NCBI RefSeq assembly: GCF_900111685.1
Contig: NZ_FOHX01000020.1
Location: forward strand, 1 to 64,000
Source: Nonomuraea wenchangensis
GTDB taxonomy: Bacteria > Actinomycetota > Actinomycetes > Streptosporangiales > Streptosporangiaceae
Length of the DNA stretch: 64,000 bases
Direction of reading: 5' to 3'
Of the stretch, positions 50,530 through 59,338 are shown in pieces. The notes beneath the pieces were generated by a model. The model searched no databases. It had not been told where the DNA came from and saw nothing but the letters and a program-made list of their open reading frames with translations. Made by a program: the position numbers and the translations under genes. Every line of letters starts with the position of its first letter. The stretch's first letter is position 1.

Positions 50530-51471
50530 GTGTCGCTTCCCGAAGAACTCGGCGCCCTCGTCCGCGAACACCTCGCCGCCCGCCCCGGCGCGTCCTGGGC
50601 GGAGCTCGCGCGGGAGGTGGGGGTGGCCGGGCTGCTCGTCCCCGAGGAGCACGGGGGCGCGGGCTGCGGTCCCGCCGAGCTGGCCGCCGTGGCCGAGGAG
50701 ATGGGAGGGGCGCTCTCGCCGCACCCCTTCCTGCAGACCGCGGTCATGGCGGTGACCGCCGCGACCGCCTGCGGGGCCGCCGACCTGCTGAAGGCCGTCG
50801 CCGACGGCGGCGTGAGCGCGACCGTGGTGCTGCCGGGCGAGGCGGAGCTGCGACTGGCGGGCGGGCGGCTCAGCGGGGTGGCGCCGTACGTCATGGCGGG
50901 CGAGCTGGTGCTGCTCTACGCGGGCGGGCAGCTCGTGGAGGCCGTGCCGACGCGGCGGGAGGCGTACCTGACGATGGACGAGAGCCGGCCGCTGGAGCGG
51001 CTGACCTTCGAGGACGTGCCCGTACGGCGGCTCGGCGACGGCACGTCGGCGGGATGGGTGCGCGACCTCGGGATCGCGGCCCTGGCCGCCGAGCAGGTGG
51101 GCGGGGCGCAGCGGTGCCTGGACATGGCGGTCGCGTACGCGCGCACGCGGGTGCAGTTCGGCCGGCCGATCGGGGCCTTCCAGGCGGTCAAGCACAAGCT
51201 GGCGGACGTGCTGCTGCTGGTGGAGTCGGCCAGGTCGGCGGCGCGCGCCGCGGCGGATCACGAGGTAGCGGCGGCGGTGGCGGGGTCGTACTGCACGGAG
51301 GCTTACCTGGCGGCGGCGGGCGAGAACATCCAGATCCACGGAGGGATCGGGATCACCTGGGAGCATCCGGCGCATCGCTACTTCAAGCGGGCCACCTCCG
51401 ACGCCCAGCTCTTCGGCCCGCCCCAGGCGCACCGCGCCCGCCTCGCCGAGTTGGTCTTCGGCGGGCCGTGA
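50530..51471 (+). CDS. Acyl-CoA dehydrogenase family protein (small-subunit type)
   Basis: The GTG at 50530 gives 313 residues, about 60 shorter than homotetrameric acyl-CoA dehydrogenases but close to the small partner subunits of steroid-degrading heterotetramers (for example FadE32 or FadE33). The N-terminal helical domain (VAGLLVPEEHGGAGCGPAEL), a shortened beta domain and the C-terminal domain (MAVAYARTRVQFGRPIGAFQ, GENIQIHGGIGITWEHPAHR, YFKRATSDAQLFG) are visible. The usual catalytic Glu near YEGT is absent, as expected for a subunit that needs a partner. The partner is not in the window. The KstR2-like site overlaps its promoter. Confidence 0.85.
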   Translation: MSLPEELGALVREHLAARPGASWAELAREVGVAGLLVPEEHGGAGCGPAELAAVAEEMGGALSPHPFLQTAVMAVTAATACGAADLLKAVADGGVSATVVLPGEAELRLAGGRLSGVAPYVMAGELVLLYAGGQLVEAVPTRREAYLTMDESRPLERLTFEDVPVRRLGDGTSAGWVRDLGIAALAAEQVGGAQRCLDMAVAYARTRVQFGRPIGAFQAVKHKLADVLLLVESARSAARAAADHEVAAAVAGSYCTEAYLAAAGENIQIHGGIGITWEHPAHRYFKRATSDAQLFGPPQAHRARLAELVFGGP

Positions 51472-51479
51472 GCCCGAGA

Positions 51480-51959
51480 TCAGCCGCCGAGCAGCTCTTC
51501 CCAGGGGTGGCGGGTGTTGGTGCGGCGGGTGGTGTCGAGCGCCTCGGCGAGACGCCAGAGGCCGGGCCGGGCGCGGGAGGCCGCGCGGCCCATGGGGTCG
51601 ATGGCGCGCAGCTCGACGCGGACGCCCATCACGTCGAGGATCGCCGTGGCGGCCCCGCCGGGTCCGGCCTCGGTGACGAGCGGCTCTTCGTCGTCGGGGT
51701 CGAGGACCCGCTCGGTCAGCAGGCCGGCCACCTCGGAGGCGTAGGGCCCGTCGCGCCACTCGATGTGCCAGGTGTGGTCGCCACCGCGCCACCAGGTCAG
51801 GTCGCGGCACGACTCCATGAAGTCGGCCTCGGACGCCAGCGCCGCCATGACCCGTCCGAACGCCTCGTAGCGGCGGGCACTCGTGAGCGAGAGGTCGTCG
51901 CCGTCGAGGCCGGGATCTTCGGCGTCCTTCGGCCGTCTCAGCGCGTGCTTTCGCTTCAC
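51480..51959 (-). CDS. Hypothetical protein
   Basis: The 159-residue protein (GTG at 51959; TTG two codons earlier) starts KRKHALRRPKDAEDPGLDGD and contains DLSLTSARRYEAFGRVMAAL, CRDLTWWRGGDHTWHIEWRD, and RRTNTRHPWEELLGG at the end. It is compact, acidic and rich in Trp, with no signal or membrane segment. I do not recognise the family. It is convergent with the acyl-CoA dehydrogenase gene (eight bases between stops) and divergent from the LLM gene, with the palindrome at 52020-52037 between their starts, so it may be part of the same regulon. Confidence 0.75.
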   Translation of the reverse strand: MKRKHALRRPKDAEDPGLDGDDLSLTSARRYEAFGRVMAALASEADFMESCRDLTWWRGGDHTWHIEWRDGPYASEVAGLLTERVLDPDDEEPLVTEAGPGGAATAILDVMGVRVELRAIDPMGRAASRARPGLWRLAEALDTTRRTNTRHPWEELLGG

Positions 51960-52019
51960 GAGCAACCACTCTGATCGCGCCCGCGCCCTTCCCGCAAGTC
52001 CTCGCCGCTGATACGCTCT

Positions 52020-52037
52020 ACCAAGCGAGCGCTTGGT
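52020..52037. promoter_or_regulatory. KstR2-like palindrome upstream of the LLM operon
   Basis: ACCAAGCG-AG-CGCTTGGT is a perfect eight-base inverted repeat; one half-site differs from AnCAAGnnCTTGnT by A to G. TACGCT, a -10-like element, lies three bases to its left, so the palindrome would cover the transcription start. The LLM start codon is 22 bases downstream. Confidence 0.7.
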
Positions 52038-52059
52038 TTCCTACTGTGCCGGAGGCGCG

Positions 52060-53127
52060 ATGACGTCCCTACGGATCAGCCTGGGGTACGAGCTGGAGGT
52101 CCGCGGACGCACCCGCGACGTCGAGCAGCAGGCGTTCCACAACGTGGTCGAGCAGGTCGTGCTGGGCGACCGGCTGGGGTTCGACACCGCCTGGTTCGTG
52201 GAGCACCACTTCACCCGGGGCTTCTCCCACTCCTCGGCCCCCGACCTGGTCCTCGCCGCCGTCTCCCAGCGGACCGAGCGCATCCACCTGGGGCTCGGCG
52301 TGGTGCTGCTGCCGTTCCAGTCGCCGATCCGCACGGCCGAGCGCGTCGCCACCCTGGACGTGCTCAGCGGCGGCCGGGTCGAGTTCGGCACCGGCCGCGG
52401 TGCCTCCCCCCTGGAGTACCAGGCGTTCCAGCGGCCGTTCGAGCAGTCCCGGCGGATCTGGGAGGACTCGCTGGAGGCCGTGCTCGCGATCTGGAACGCC
52501 GACGGCGAGCCCGTCAGCCGCTCGACCGAGTTCTTCGAGATCCCCGACGTCGCCGTCTACCCGCGCCCGGCCCAGCGGCCCCACCCGCCGGTGTGGGTGG
52601 CCTCCACCTCCCTGGACGGCTACCTCGCCGCCGCCAGGCACGGCTACAACCTGCTCGGCATGACCATGCTCAAGGGCATCGACGACGTGGCCGCCGACAT
52701 CGCGCGCTACCGCGAGGGCCTGGCCGAGCACGGCTTCGACCCGGACACCCGCCGGGTCGCCCTCATGATCCCCTGGTACGTCGCCCCCACCCGCGAGGCC
52801 GCGACCGCCACGGCCGCCGACCCCGTCCTGTGGTACATCCGCCGCCAGGTCAACCTGGTCACCCCGCCCGACTACTACGACGCCCGCCACGCCACCCACC
52901 GCGTACTCGGCCAGCTCGCCGCCGGGCTGCCGCCCGAGGAGGCGATGGCCACGCTGCGCGAGCACCTCATGGTCGTGGTGGACGACGTGGCGGGCTCGCG
53001 CAAGGCACTCGCCAGGATCGCCGAGGCCGGGGCGACCGACCTCATCATCCAGGCCCAGGTCGGCGGGCTCGCGCACGAGCAGGTGTGCGAGTCGATGACG
53101 CTGTTCATGACCGAGGTGGTGCGCTGA
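52060..53127 (+). CDS. LLM-class flavin-dependent oxidoreductase
   Basis: The ATG at 52060 follows GGAGG and gives 355 residues. It is a luciferase-like TIM-barrel protein with LGDRLGFDTAWFVEHHFTRG (EHH motif), RIHLGLGVVLLPFQSPIRTA, GRVEFGTGRGASPLEYQAFQ and YPRPAQRPHPPVWVASTSLD. Such enzymes use FMNH2 or F420 to oxidise or reduce organic substrates. Its stop overlaps the ATG of the next gene (TGATG), so the PaaK-like protein and the FadD3-like ligase probably follow in one transcript under the 52020 palindrome. An HsaB-like flavin reductase at the right end of the window could supply reduced flavin. Confidence 0.92.
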   Translation: MTSLRISLGYELEVRGRTRDVEQQAFHNVVEQVVLGDRLGFDTAWFVEHHFTRGFSHSSAPDLVLAAVSQRTERIHLGLGVVLLPFQSPIRTAERVATLDVLSGGRVEFGTGRGASPLEYQAFQRPFEQSRRIWEDSLEAVLAIWNADGEPVSRSTEFFEIPDVAVYPRPAQRPHPPVWVASTSLDGYLAAARHGYNLLGMTMLKGIDDVAADIARYREGLAEHGFDPDTRRVALMIPWYVAPTREAATATAADPVLWYIRRQVNLVTPPDYYDARHATHRVLGQLAAGLPPEEAMATLREHLMVVVDDVAGSRKALARIAEAGATDLIIQAQVGGLAHEQVCESMTLFMTEVVR

Positions 53128-54185
53128 TGGGCCGGTGGCTGACGCGGGACGACCTCGGGGCCGCCGCGGGCTCGGCCGCCGGGCTCCTGCTGGTCTCCCC
53201 CGACGCGGCCAGTGCCTTCCCGCTCGGCCCCGAGGACCGGCGGACCGCCGCCGGGCTGACCGCAGCGGCCCTGCGCGCGGCCGGGGTGGGCGAGCGGGAC
53301 CGGGTCGCCGTGGCCCTCGCCGAACCGGCCGGCTCGCTGTGGGCCGCCGCCGCGGCCGAGGTCGCCCAGGCCGCCGCCGGGCTCGGGCCGCGCGGGCGCA
53401 TGCGGCTGCACCACGCGCTGTCGGCGCTGCGGGCCACGACGCTGGTCGCCACCCCGACCGGCGCGATGGACCTCCTGGCCCGCCTGCACCTGGAGTTCCT
53501 GCTGGACCCGCTGGACCTCGGGCTCGCCCACATCGTCCTGACCGGCGAGATCGCCTCCAGGAGCACGCTGCGGCACCTCGCGGGCGAGTTCGGCGCCCGG
53601 GTCACCGAGGTGTACGCGAGCCCGTTCGGCGGCACCGCGCTGGCCTGGCGGGCCGCCGAGGAGGACCCGCTCACGCCGCTCGCGGACGGCCTGCTGGGCC
53701 TGGCCGCCCTGGGCAAGGACGCCCCCGCCGACCCCGGCGCCCCGCTGGCCGAGCTGATCGTCACCCCGCGCGGGCACGCCACGCTCGGCGACGCGACGCT
53801 GAGGACCGGCCACGTCGTACGCGGCGGCGAGGGCCTGCCCGCCCCCGCCCACACCGTGGGCGACCACGTGCTGGTCAGGGGCGTGTGGCTGGCGCTGCCC
53901 CGGCTGGAGAAGGCGCTGGCGAAGATCGACGGCGTGGCCGGCTGGGACCTGACCGTCAGCCGTCCGGGCACGCTGGACTCCGCCGTGCTCACCGTGACGT
54001 TCGGCCGCGAGAGCCTCGTCGGCAACCCCATGTGGCGCTCGCGCGTCCAGGAGGCCGTACGGGCGCTGACGCCGGTCTCGATCGGCGTGGAGATCGCCCC
54101 GGAGGCGGCCGAGGGGCCGCGGCCGGGCACGGTGACCGACCTGCGCGGCCACCATCTGGGCAGGGACCGGGCGCTCGTCACCTAG
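53127..54185 (+). CDS. PaaK-like adenylate-forming protein, degenerate
   Basis: The ATG at 53127 shares a base with the LLM stop and gives 352 residues. Segments resemble the phenylacetate-CoA ligase family: LHHALSALRATTLVATPTGA, HIVLTGEIASRSTLRHLAGE followed by FGARVTEVYASPFGG, AELIVTPRGHATLGDATLRT, and a small C-terminal domain (LPRLEKALAKIDGVAGWDLT). The normal Ser/Thr/Gly-rich ATP loop (SSGTTG) is missing and the protein is about 80 residues shorter than PaaK, so it may not adenylate. The final 12 bases (CTCGTCACCTAG) are duplicated in tandem at 54174-54197. The FadD3-like ligase follows 20 bases later. Confidence 0.75.
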   Translation: MGRWLTRDDLGAAAGSAAGLLLVSPDAASAFPLGPEDRRTAAGLTAAALRAAGVGERDRVAVALAEPAGSLWAAAAAEVAQAAAGLGPRGRMRLHHALSALRATTLVATPTGAMDLLARLHLEFLLDPLDLGLAHIVLTGEIASRSTLRHLAGEFGARVTEVYASPFGGTALAWRAAEEDPLTPLADGLLGLAALGKDAPADPGAPLAELIVTPRGHATLGDATLRTGHVVRGGEGLPAPAHTVGDHVLVRGVWLALPRLEKALAKIDGVAGWDLTVSRPGTLDSAVLTVTFGRESLVGNPMWRSRVQEAVRALTPVSIGVEIAPEAAEGPRPGTVTDLRGHHLGRDRALVT

Positions 54186-54205
54186 CTCGTCACCTAGGGG
54201 TGGAC

Positions 54206-55744
54206 ATGGCACCGATGCCGGAGTGGGGGACGCTCCCCCGCATGCTGCGCGACCAGGCCGAACGGCACCCCGGCGGCACGGTCGTGGCCGGACGCGGCGG
54301 GCACGGCACGCTCGCCGGGCTGCGCGAGGCCGCCTCCGCGGTCGCCCGCGGCCTCATCGCGCTCGGCGTCGAGCCGGGCGACCGGGTGGCGCTGTGGGGG
54401 GTGAACTCGGCGTACTGGGTGGAGCACGTGCTCGGCGTCTGGGACGCGGGCGCGGTCGTCGTGCCGCTGTCGCCGCGCTTCAAGGGCATCGAGGCCGCCG
54501 AGGTCGTCACGAGGACCGGCGCGAAGGTGCTGATCACGGGTGACGGCCCTGCGGGCGTGCGGCTCGCCGGGCTGCTCCCGCCGCTGCCCGGCCTGCGGCA
54601 CACGCTCGTCCCGCCGGCGACGGAGCTGCGCGCGCTCGGGGAGCGGGTGCCCCGGCGCGAGGCCGAGGAGCGGGCGCTCGCCGTCCGGCCCGGCGACCTG
54701 TGCGAGATCATGTCCACCTCCGGCACCACGGGCACGCCCAAGGGCGTCATGCTGGACCACTCCCAGGTCCTGCGCGGCTACTGGGACTGGTCGGAGATCG
54801 TCACCCTCGACGAGCACGACCGTTATCCGGTGATCGCCCCGTTCAGCCACGGGTTCGGGCTGAACGCCGGACTAGTGGCCTGCGTGCTGCGCCGGGCCAC
54901 GATGCTGCCGATCCCGGCCTTCAGCCCGGACGCGCTCATGTCGCTGATCTCCCGCGAGCGGGTCACCGTGCTCGCCGGGCCGCCCACGCTCTTCCACCGC
55001 ATCCTGGACGAGCTGGAGCGCGGCTCCTGGGACGTCTCCTCGCTGCGCGTGGCCATCTGCGGCGCCGCCGCGGTGCCCGCGTCCCTGATCACCCGGCTGG
55101 TCGAGCGGGTCGGACTGGAACGGATGATCAACGCGTACGGGCTGATGGAGGGCACGGTCGTCTCCATGACCCGGGCCGGCGACCCGATCGAGGTCGTCGC
55201 GGGGACCACCGGCAGGCCCGTGCCCGGCATCGCGGTCAAGGTCGTGGACGGCGACGGCAAGGAGGTCGCGCCCGGCGAGCGCGGCGAGATCCTGCAGCGC
55301 GGCTACGGCGTCATGCGCGGCTACTGGGACGACCCCGTGCGGACCGCCGAGGCCGTGGACGCCGACGGCTGGCTGCACACCGGCGACATCGGCGTCCTGG
55401 ACGAGCGGGGCAACCTCGCCGTCGTGGACCGCAAGAAGGAGCTCTACATCGTCAACGGCTTCAACGTCTCGCCCGCCGAGGTCGAGTCGCTGCTGCTGCG
55501 TGAGGGGTCGCCGGCCCAGGTCGCCGTGGTCGGCGTGCCGGACGCGTCGGCGGGCGAGGCCGGGGTGGCGTTCGTGGTGCCCAGGCCGGGCGCGCGCGTG
55601 GTCCCCGAGGAGCTGATCGCCTGGGCGCGGGCCAACATGTCCGACTACAAGGTCCCGAAGCGGGTGGTCGTCGTGGACGCCCTGCCGGCGAACGTCAACG
55701 GCAAGATCGACAAGCGGGCGCTGCGGAAGCGGGCGGCCGGGTAG
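54206..55744 (+). CDS. Acyl-CoA ligase of the FadD3 type (AMP-binding)
   Basis: The ATG at 54206 follows AGGGGTGG and gives 512 residues. ATP loop STSGTTGTPKGVMLDHSQ, AFGLxxE-like ITRAYGLMEGT (INAYGLMEGT), the A8 core DGWLHTGDIGVLDERGNLAV, DRKKELYIVNGFNVSPAEVE and the catalytic Lys in NVNGKIDKRAL are all present. PFSHGFGLNAGLVACVLRRA closely parallels mycobacterial FadD3, which activates the steroid C/D-ring propionate (HIP) with CoA. That substrate is inferred from resemblance and from the KstR2-like operators in the region. It is the third gene of the presumed LLM operon. Confidence 0.88.
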   Translation: MAPMPEWGTLPRMLRDQAERHPGGTVVAGRGGHGTLAGLREAASAVARGLIALGVEPGDRVALWGVNSAYWVEHVLGVWDAGAVVVPLSPRFKGIEAAEVVTRTGAKVLITGDGPAGVRLAGLLPPLPGLRHTLVPPATELRALGERVPRREAEERALAVRPGDLCEIMSTSGTTGTPKGVMLDHSQVLRGYWDWSEIVTLDEHDRYPVIAPFSHGFGLNAGLVACVLRRATMLPIPAFSPDALMSLISRERVTVLAGPPTLFHRILDELERGSWDVSSLRVAICGAAAVPASLITRLVERVGLERMINAYGLMEGTVVSMTRAGDPIEVVAGTTGRPVPGIAVKVVDGDGKEVAPGERGEILQRGYGVMRGYWDDPVRTAEAVDADGWLHTGDIGVLDERGNLAVVDRKKELYIVNGFNVSPAEVESLLLREGSPAQVAVVGVPDASAGEAGVAFVVPRPGARVVPEELIAWARANMSDYKVPKRVVVVDALPANVNGKIDKRALRKRAAG

Positions 55745-55951
55745 CCGCGCGGGGTGTTTCTTCCGCCCGGCGGCGGGCGTGAGCGGCTACGTTGGCAGGA
55801 GCACGGATCAAGCTGTTTTCGCCGGGGATGGGTTCACCCGCGCCGGCGATCGGGGATACATCGATCACACCGGCCGGTTACGTCTAATGGGGCCCAGTTG
55901 ATGGAGCCCGGTGAGGCGCCTGCCCCGGGCGGCCGGCTCTGAGGAGGCAGC

Positions 55952-57256
55952 GTGGCGTTGCGTGTGGCGGTCATCGGATCGGGACCCGCCGGCATCTACA
56001 CGGCGGAGGCGCTGGTCAAACAGTCGGCCGGTGGGGTGCGGGTGGACGTGCTCGAACGCCTGCCCACCCCGTACGGGCTGGTGAGATACGGGGTCGCCCC
56101 CGACCACACCTCGATCAAGTCGATCGCGAACTATCTGAAGCGGGTGCTCGAGCTGCCCGAGGTGCGTTTCCTCGGCGGCGTCACGCTGGGCGAGCACCTG
56201 TCGGTCGCCGACCTGCTCGGCCACTACGACGCCGTGGTCTACTGCACCGGCGCGATGGTCGACCGGCGGCTCGGCATCCCCGGCGAGGACCTGCCGGGCA
56301 GCGTGGCCGCCACCGACTTCGTCAACTGGTACTGCGGCCATCCCGACGTGGACCCCTCGCGCTTCACGCTCGACAGCTCCGAGGTCGCGGTGATCGGCGT
56401 CGGGAACGTGGCCGTCGACGTCGTACGGATCCTCGCCAAGACCGCCGACGAGCTGAGCCGCACCGACGTGCCCCACGACGTGCTCCAGCGGCTGTCCGAG
56501 AGCCAGGTCAAGGCCATCCACATGGTCGGCCGGCGCGGGCCCGAGCACGCCAAGTTCACCCTCAAGGAGCTGCGCGAGCTGGGCGAGCTGGACAACGCCG
56601 ACGTGGTGGTGCGGCCCGACGAGGCCCAGGTGCTCGGCTCCGGCTTCTCCCGGCAGGTGCAGGGCAACGTGGACGTCATCAGGTCGTGGGCGGCCCGCGA
56701 GCCTGTCGGCCGGGCCCGCCGCCTCGACGTGCGCTTCTGGCTGCGGCCGGTGGAGATCCTCGGCGCCGAGCGGGTCGAGGGGCTGCGCCTGGAGCGCACC
56801 CGGCTGTCGCCTGAGGGGCGCGTGGTCGGCACGGGCGAGTTCGAGACGCTGCCGGTCGGCATGGTGCTGCGGTCGGTGGGCTACCAGAGCGTGCCGCTGC
56901 CGGGGGTGCCGTTCTCGGAGGACACCATGACCGTGCCCAACCAGGCGGGGCGGGTGCGCGAGCGCGAGTACGTCGCGGGCTGGCTCAAACGCGGCCCCAC
57001 CGGCGTCATCGGCACGAACAAGTCCGACGCCGCCGAGACGGTGCGCACCCTGCTGGCCGACCTGGAGGGCCGCGAGCGGGTGCCCGCGACGGCGACGATC
57101 GACGCGCTGCTGGCCGAGCGGGGCGTGCGGCCGATCACCTACGACGAGTGGCAGGCGATCGAGGCGGCCGAGACCGAGCTGGCCAAGTCGCTCGGGCGCG
57201 GCGACCGGGTCAAGCTCGTCGGGCTGGAGGCCATGCTCCGTGCCTGCCGTCCCTGA
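55952..57256 (+). CDS. Ferredoxin/flavodoxin-NADP+ reductase, FprA type
   Basis: The GTG at 55952 follows GAGGAGG and gives 434 residues. RVAVIGSGPAGIYTAEALVK is the FAD-binding start; LERLPTPYGLVRYGVAPDHT is diagnostic of adrenodoxin-reductase-like FprA; EVAVIGVGNVAVDVVRILAK binds NADP; KRGPTGVIGTNKSDAAETVR is near the end. FprA transfers electrons from NADPH to ferredoxins that feed P450s and diiron or Rieske oxygenases. Its place within a putative steroid or acyl-CoA catabolic region is suggestive but not proof. It overlaps the HpcH/HpaI gene by 17 bases, so both are co-translated. Confidence 0.96.
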   Translation: MALRVAVIGSGPAGIYTAEALVKQSAGGVRVDVLERLPTPYGLVRYGVAPDHTSIKSIANYLKRVLELPEVRFLGGVTLGEHLSVADLLGHYDAVVYCTGAMVDRRLGIPGEDLPGSVAATDFVNWYCGHPDVDPSRFTLDSSEVAVIGVGNVAVDVVRILAKTADELSRTDVPHDVLQRLSESQVKAIHMVGRRGPEHAKFTLKELRELGELDNADVVVRPDEAQVLGSGFSRQVQGNVDVIRSWAAREPVGRARRLDVRFWLRPVEILGAERVEGLRLERTRLSPEGRVVGTGEFETLPVGMVLRSVGYQSVPLPGVPFSEDTMTVPNQAGRVREREYVAGWLKRGPTGVIGTNKSDAAETVRTLLADLEGRERVPATATIDALLAERGVRPITYDEWQAIEAAETELAKSLGRGDRVKLVGLEAMLRACRP

Positions 57257-58394
57257 TCCGCCGGTCCCCGCGGGGTTCGCCGCGGCTTACCAGGCCCAGC
57301 GGGCGCGCTTTCCTGGCCTCTCGGGTTGGCAGCCGGTCCACACCGTGTACGTGCCCGCCGACCGGTTCTCCTCCGGGACCGTCGGCGCGTGGCGGGACGA
57401 GGCCCTGGGCCTGGTCCACGCCCATCTGGCCGGGCCGGGCGAGCTGGCCGAGGTGTTCGGCGTCCCGCCGGCGACGGCCGCCGCCGTGCACGCCAAGCTG
57501 CTGGTCAAGCTCGGCCGCGAGCCGATCGAGGACCTGCGGATCGACTTCGAGGACGGCTACGGCACCCCGCCGGACGCGGTCGAGGACGGGCACGTCGAGC
57601 AGGCGGCCGAGGCCGTGGCCGCGCTGCACGCCGCCGGGGCGCTGCCGCGCCGCTGGGGGCCGCGGGTGAAGTCGTTCGCGGACGGCGACCCCGAACGCTC
57701 GATCAGGACGCTCGCCGGGCTGGTGCGCGGCGTGACGAAGCGGGCCGGCGAGCTGCCTGCCGGGTTCACGGTGACGTTCCCCAAGGTGCTCATGGAGGAC
57801 TACCTGCGGCAGTTCGCGGACGTGCTGGCCCGCCTGGAGGCCGGGCTCGGGGTGCGGCTGCGGTTCGAGATGCAGGTGGAGGCGCCGCAGACGCTGCCGT
57901 TCCTGCGGGCCGAGCTTCCCGGGGCGCTGGACGGGCGGCTCGCGGCGGCGCACTTCGGGGTGTTCGACTACACGGCCGCGCTCGGGCTGCCGCCGCACGA
58001 GCAGCGGCTCGACCATCCGGCCTGCGACCACGCCCGGCACGTCATGCAGACGGCGTTCGCGGGCACGGGGGTGGAGCTCTCCGACGGCTCGCTCGCCGCC
58101 TCGCCCGCCTCCGGGCGGGCCGAGGACGTGCACGCCTTGTGGCGGCGGCACGCCGAGCTCGTACGGCACTCGCTGCGGCACGGCTTCCACCAGGGCTGGG
58201 ACATGCACCCGTCGCATCTGGTCAGCCGCTTCGCCACCGTGTACGCCTTCCACCTCGCCGACTACGACGCGTACCGGGAGCGGGTTCGGGCGTGGGAGGA
58301 GCGGCGGGAGGCCGGGGGCGGGGTCATGGACGAGCCCGCCACGATCCGCACCCTCGCCGCGGCGCTGCGCCGGGCCGACGCCGTGCTGCCCTGA
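57240..58394 (+). CDS. HpcH/HpaI aldolase-like protein (DUF6986 type)
   Basis: The GTG at 57240 lies inside the last codons of fprA and gives 384 residues. LLVKLGREPIEDLRIDFEDG followed by YG is the acidic metal site of citrate lyase beta/HpcH-like TIM barrels, RFEMQVEAPQTLPFL supplies the second acidic ligand, and HFGVFDYTAALGLPPHEQRL and HQGWDMHPSHLVSRFATVYA complete the pattern. The family binds Mg2+ and cleaves or forms C-C bonds of small keto-acid or CoA substrates; the physiological substrate of this subgroup is unknown to me. It may be functionally linked to fprA only by location. Confidence 0.87.
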   Translation: MPAVPDPPVPAGFAAAYQAQRARFPGLSGWQPVHTVYVPADRFSSGTVGAWRDEALGLVHAHLAGPGELAEVFGVPPATAAAVHAKLLVKLGREPIEDLRIDFEDGYGTPPDAVEDGHVEQAAEAVAALHAAGALPRRWGPRVKSFADGDPERSIRTLAGLVRGVTKRAGELPAGFTVTFPKVLMEDYLRQFADVLARLEAGLGVRLRFEMQVEAPQTLPFLRAELPGALDGRLAAAHFGVFDYTAALGLPPHEQRLDHPACDHARHVMQTAFAGTGVELSDGSLAASPASGRAEDVHALWRRHAELVRHSLRHGFHQGWDMHPSHLVSRFATVYAFHLADYDAYRERVRAWEERREAGGGVMDEPATIRTLAAALRRADAVLP

Positions 58395-58540
58395 CGGCGG
58401 CACGGCGCACGCTCCGGGCCTCCCCCGGCCGAGGGGCAGCGGAGGGCACGGGCGGGCAGACAGGGCCTTAGACGACGGACCAGGGCCGTACAGGCGGCTT
58501 TGACAGGTCCCGGGACGCGGGGTCAGTCGCGTGGGCGGTG

Positions 58541-59221
58541 TCAGTCTCGTTCGACGAGGGTGCGCCAGCGGCGGACCAGGCGCCGCTCCACGGGGTCGGA
58601 CCAGCTCGCGCGGGCCGCCGAGCCGATGTGGAAGGCGCGGATGCCCTGGTCGAGCAGCACCGGCACGTGGGCGGGGCGCAGCCCGCCGCCGGCCAGGATG
58701 ATCGAGCCGTCGCCCGCCTCCGCACGCGCCCGCAGCACCGCGAGGCCGTCGCCGACCCCGGTGGGGGCGCCCGCGGTGAGCACGGTCGCCAGGTTGGGCA
58801 GCAGCCGCACCGCGCGCCAGGCCGCCTGGACGTCGGCAGCGTGGTCCACGGCGCGGTGGAACGTCCACGGGAGGGGGGAGACGGCGTGGATCAGGGCCTC
58901 GGTGGCGGCCAGGTCGACCGCTCCCGCGCCGTCGAGGAAGCCGAACACGAACCCGGCGGCCCCGGCCTGGGCCAGCGCCTTGGCGTCGCGGGCCAGCCGG
59001 TCGAGGGTCTCCGGGGCGGCGGTGAACGTGGCGTCGCAGCGGAGCATCACCATCTGCGGGAGAGGGCACTCGGCCGCGATCGCGGCGACCGTCTCCGGTG
59101 AGGGGGTCAGCCCGTCGGCCGCCATGTCGGCGACGACCTCCAGCCGGTCGGCTCCGCCCTGTTCGGCGGCCACGGCGTCGCGCACGTCGAGCGCGATCAC
59201 CTCGAGCAGGGATCCGGTCAT
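58541..59221 (-). CDS. cutC: CutC-family protein
   Basis: The ATG at 59221 gives 226 residues, normal for CutC: MTGSLLEVIALDVRDAVAAE, QGGADRLEVVADMAADGLTP, FVFGFLDGAGAVDLAATEAL, TFHRAVDHAADVQAAWRAVR and LTAGAPTGVGDGLAVL. It is a TIM-barrel protein first linked to copper tolerance, although a direct copper role is disputed. TATAAC lies about 11 bases before the ATG, so the mRNA is probably leaderless. The 146 bases between it and the HpcH/HpaI gene hold no gene. Confidence 0.93.
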   Translation of the reverse strand: MTGSLLEVIALDVRDAVAAEQGGADRLEVVADMAADGLTPSPETVAAIAAECPLPQMVMLRCDATFTAAPETLDRLARDAKALAQAGAAGFVFGFLDGAGAVDLAATEALIHAVSPLPWTFHRAVDHAADVQAAWRAVRLLPNLATVLTAGAPTGVGDGLAVLRARAEAGDGSIILAGGGLRPAHVPVLLDQGIRAFHIGSAARASWSDPVERRLVRRWRTLVERD

Positions 59222-59304
59222 GCTGCAGAGGTTATATGGCGCTCTGTACCGTTGCGCCCCAAACTGGCCTCCCACCTGCGCAGAACCCCGCGCCGGGGGG
59301 CCGG

Positions 59305-59327
59305 CCCGGCCTCCGAGGGAGGCCGGG
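59305..59327 (-). terminator. Hairpin terminator of the GNAT gene
   Basis: Ten-base perfect arms (CCCGGCCTCC and its complement) with a three-base loop, 12 bases beyond the stop codon of the acetyltransferase at 59339. Confidence 0.65.
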
Positions 59328-59338
59328 CGGTCGGGCGG

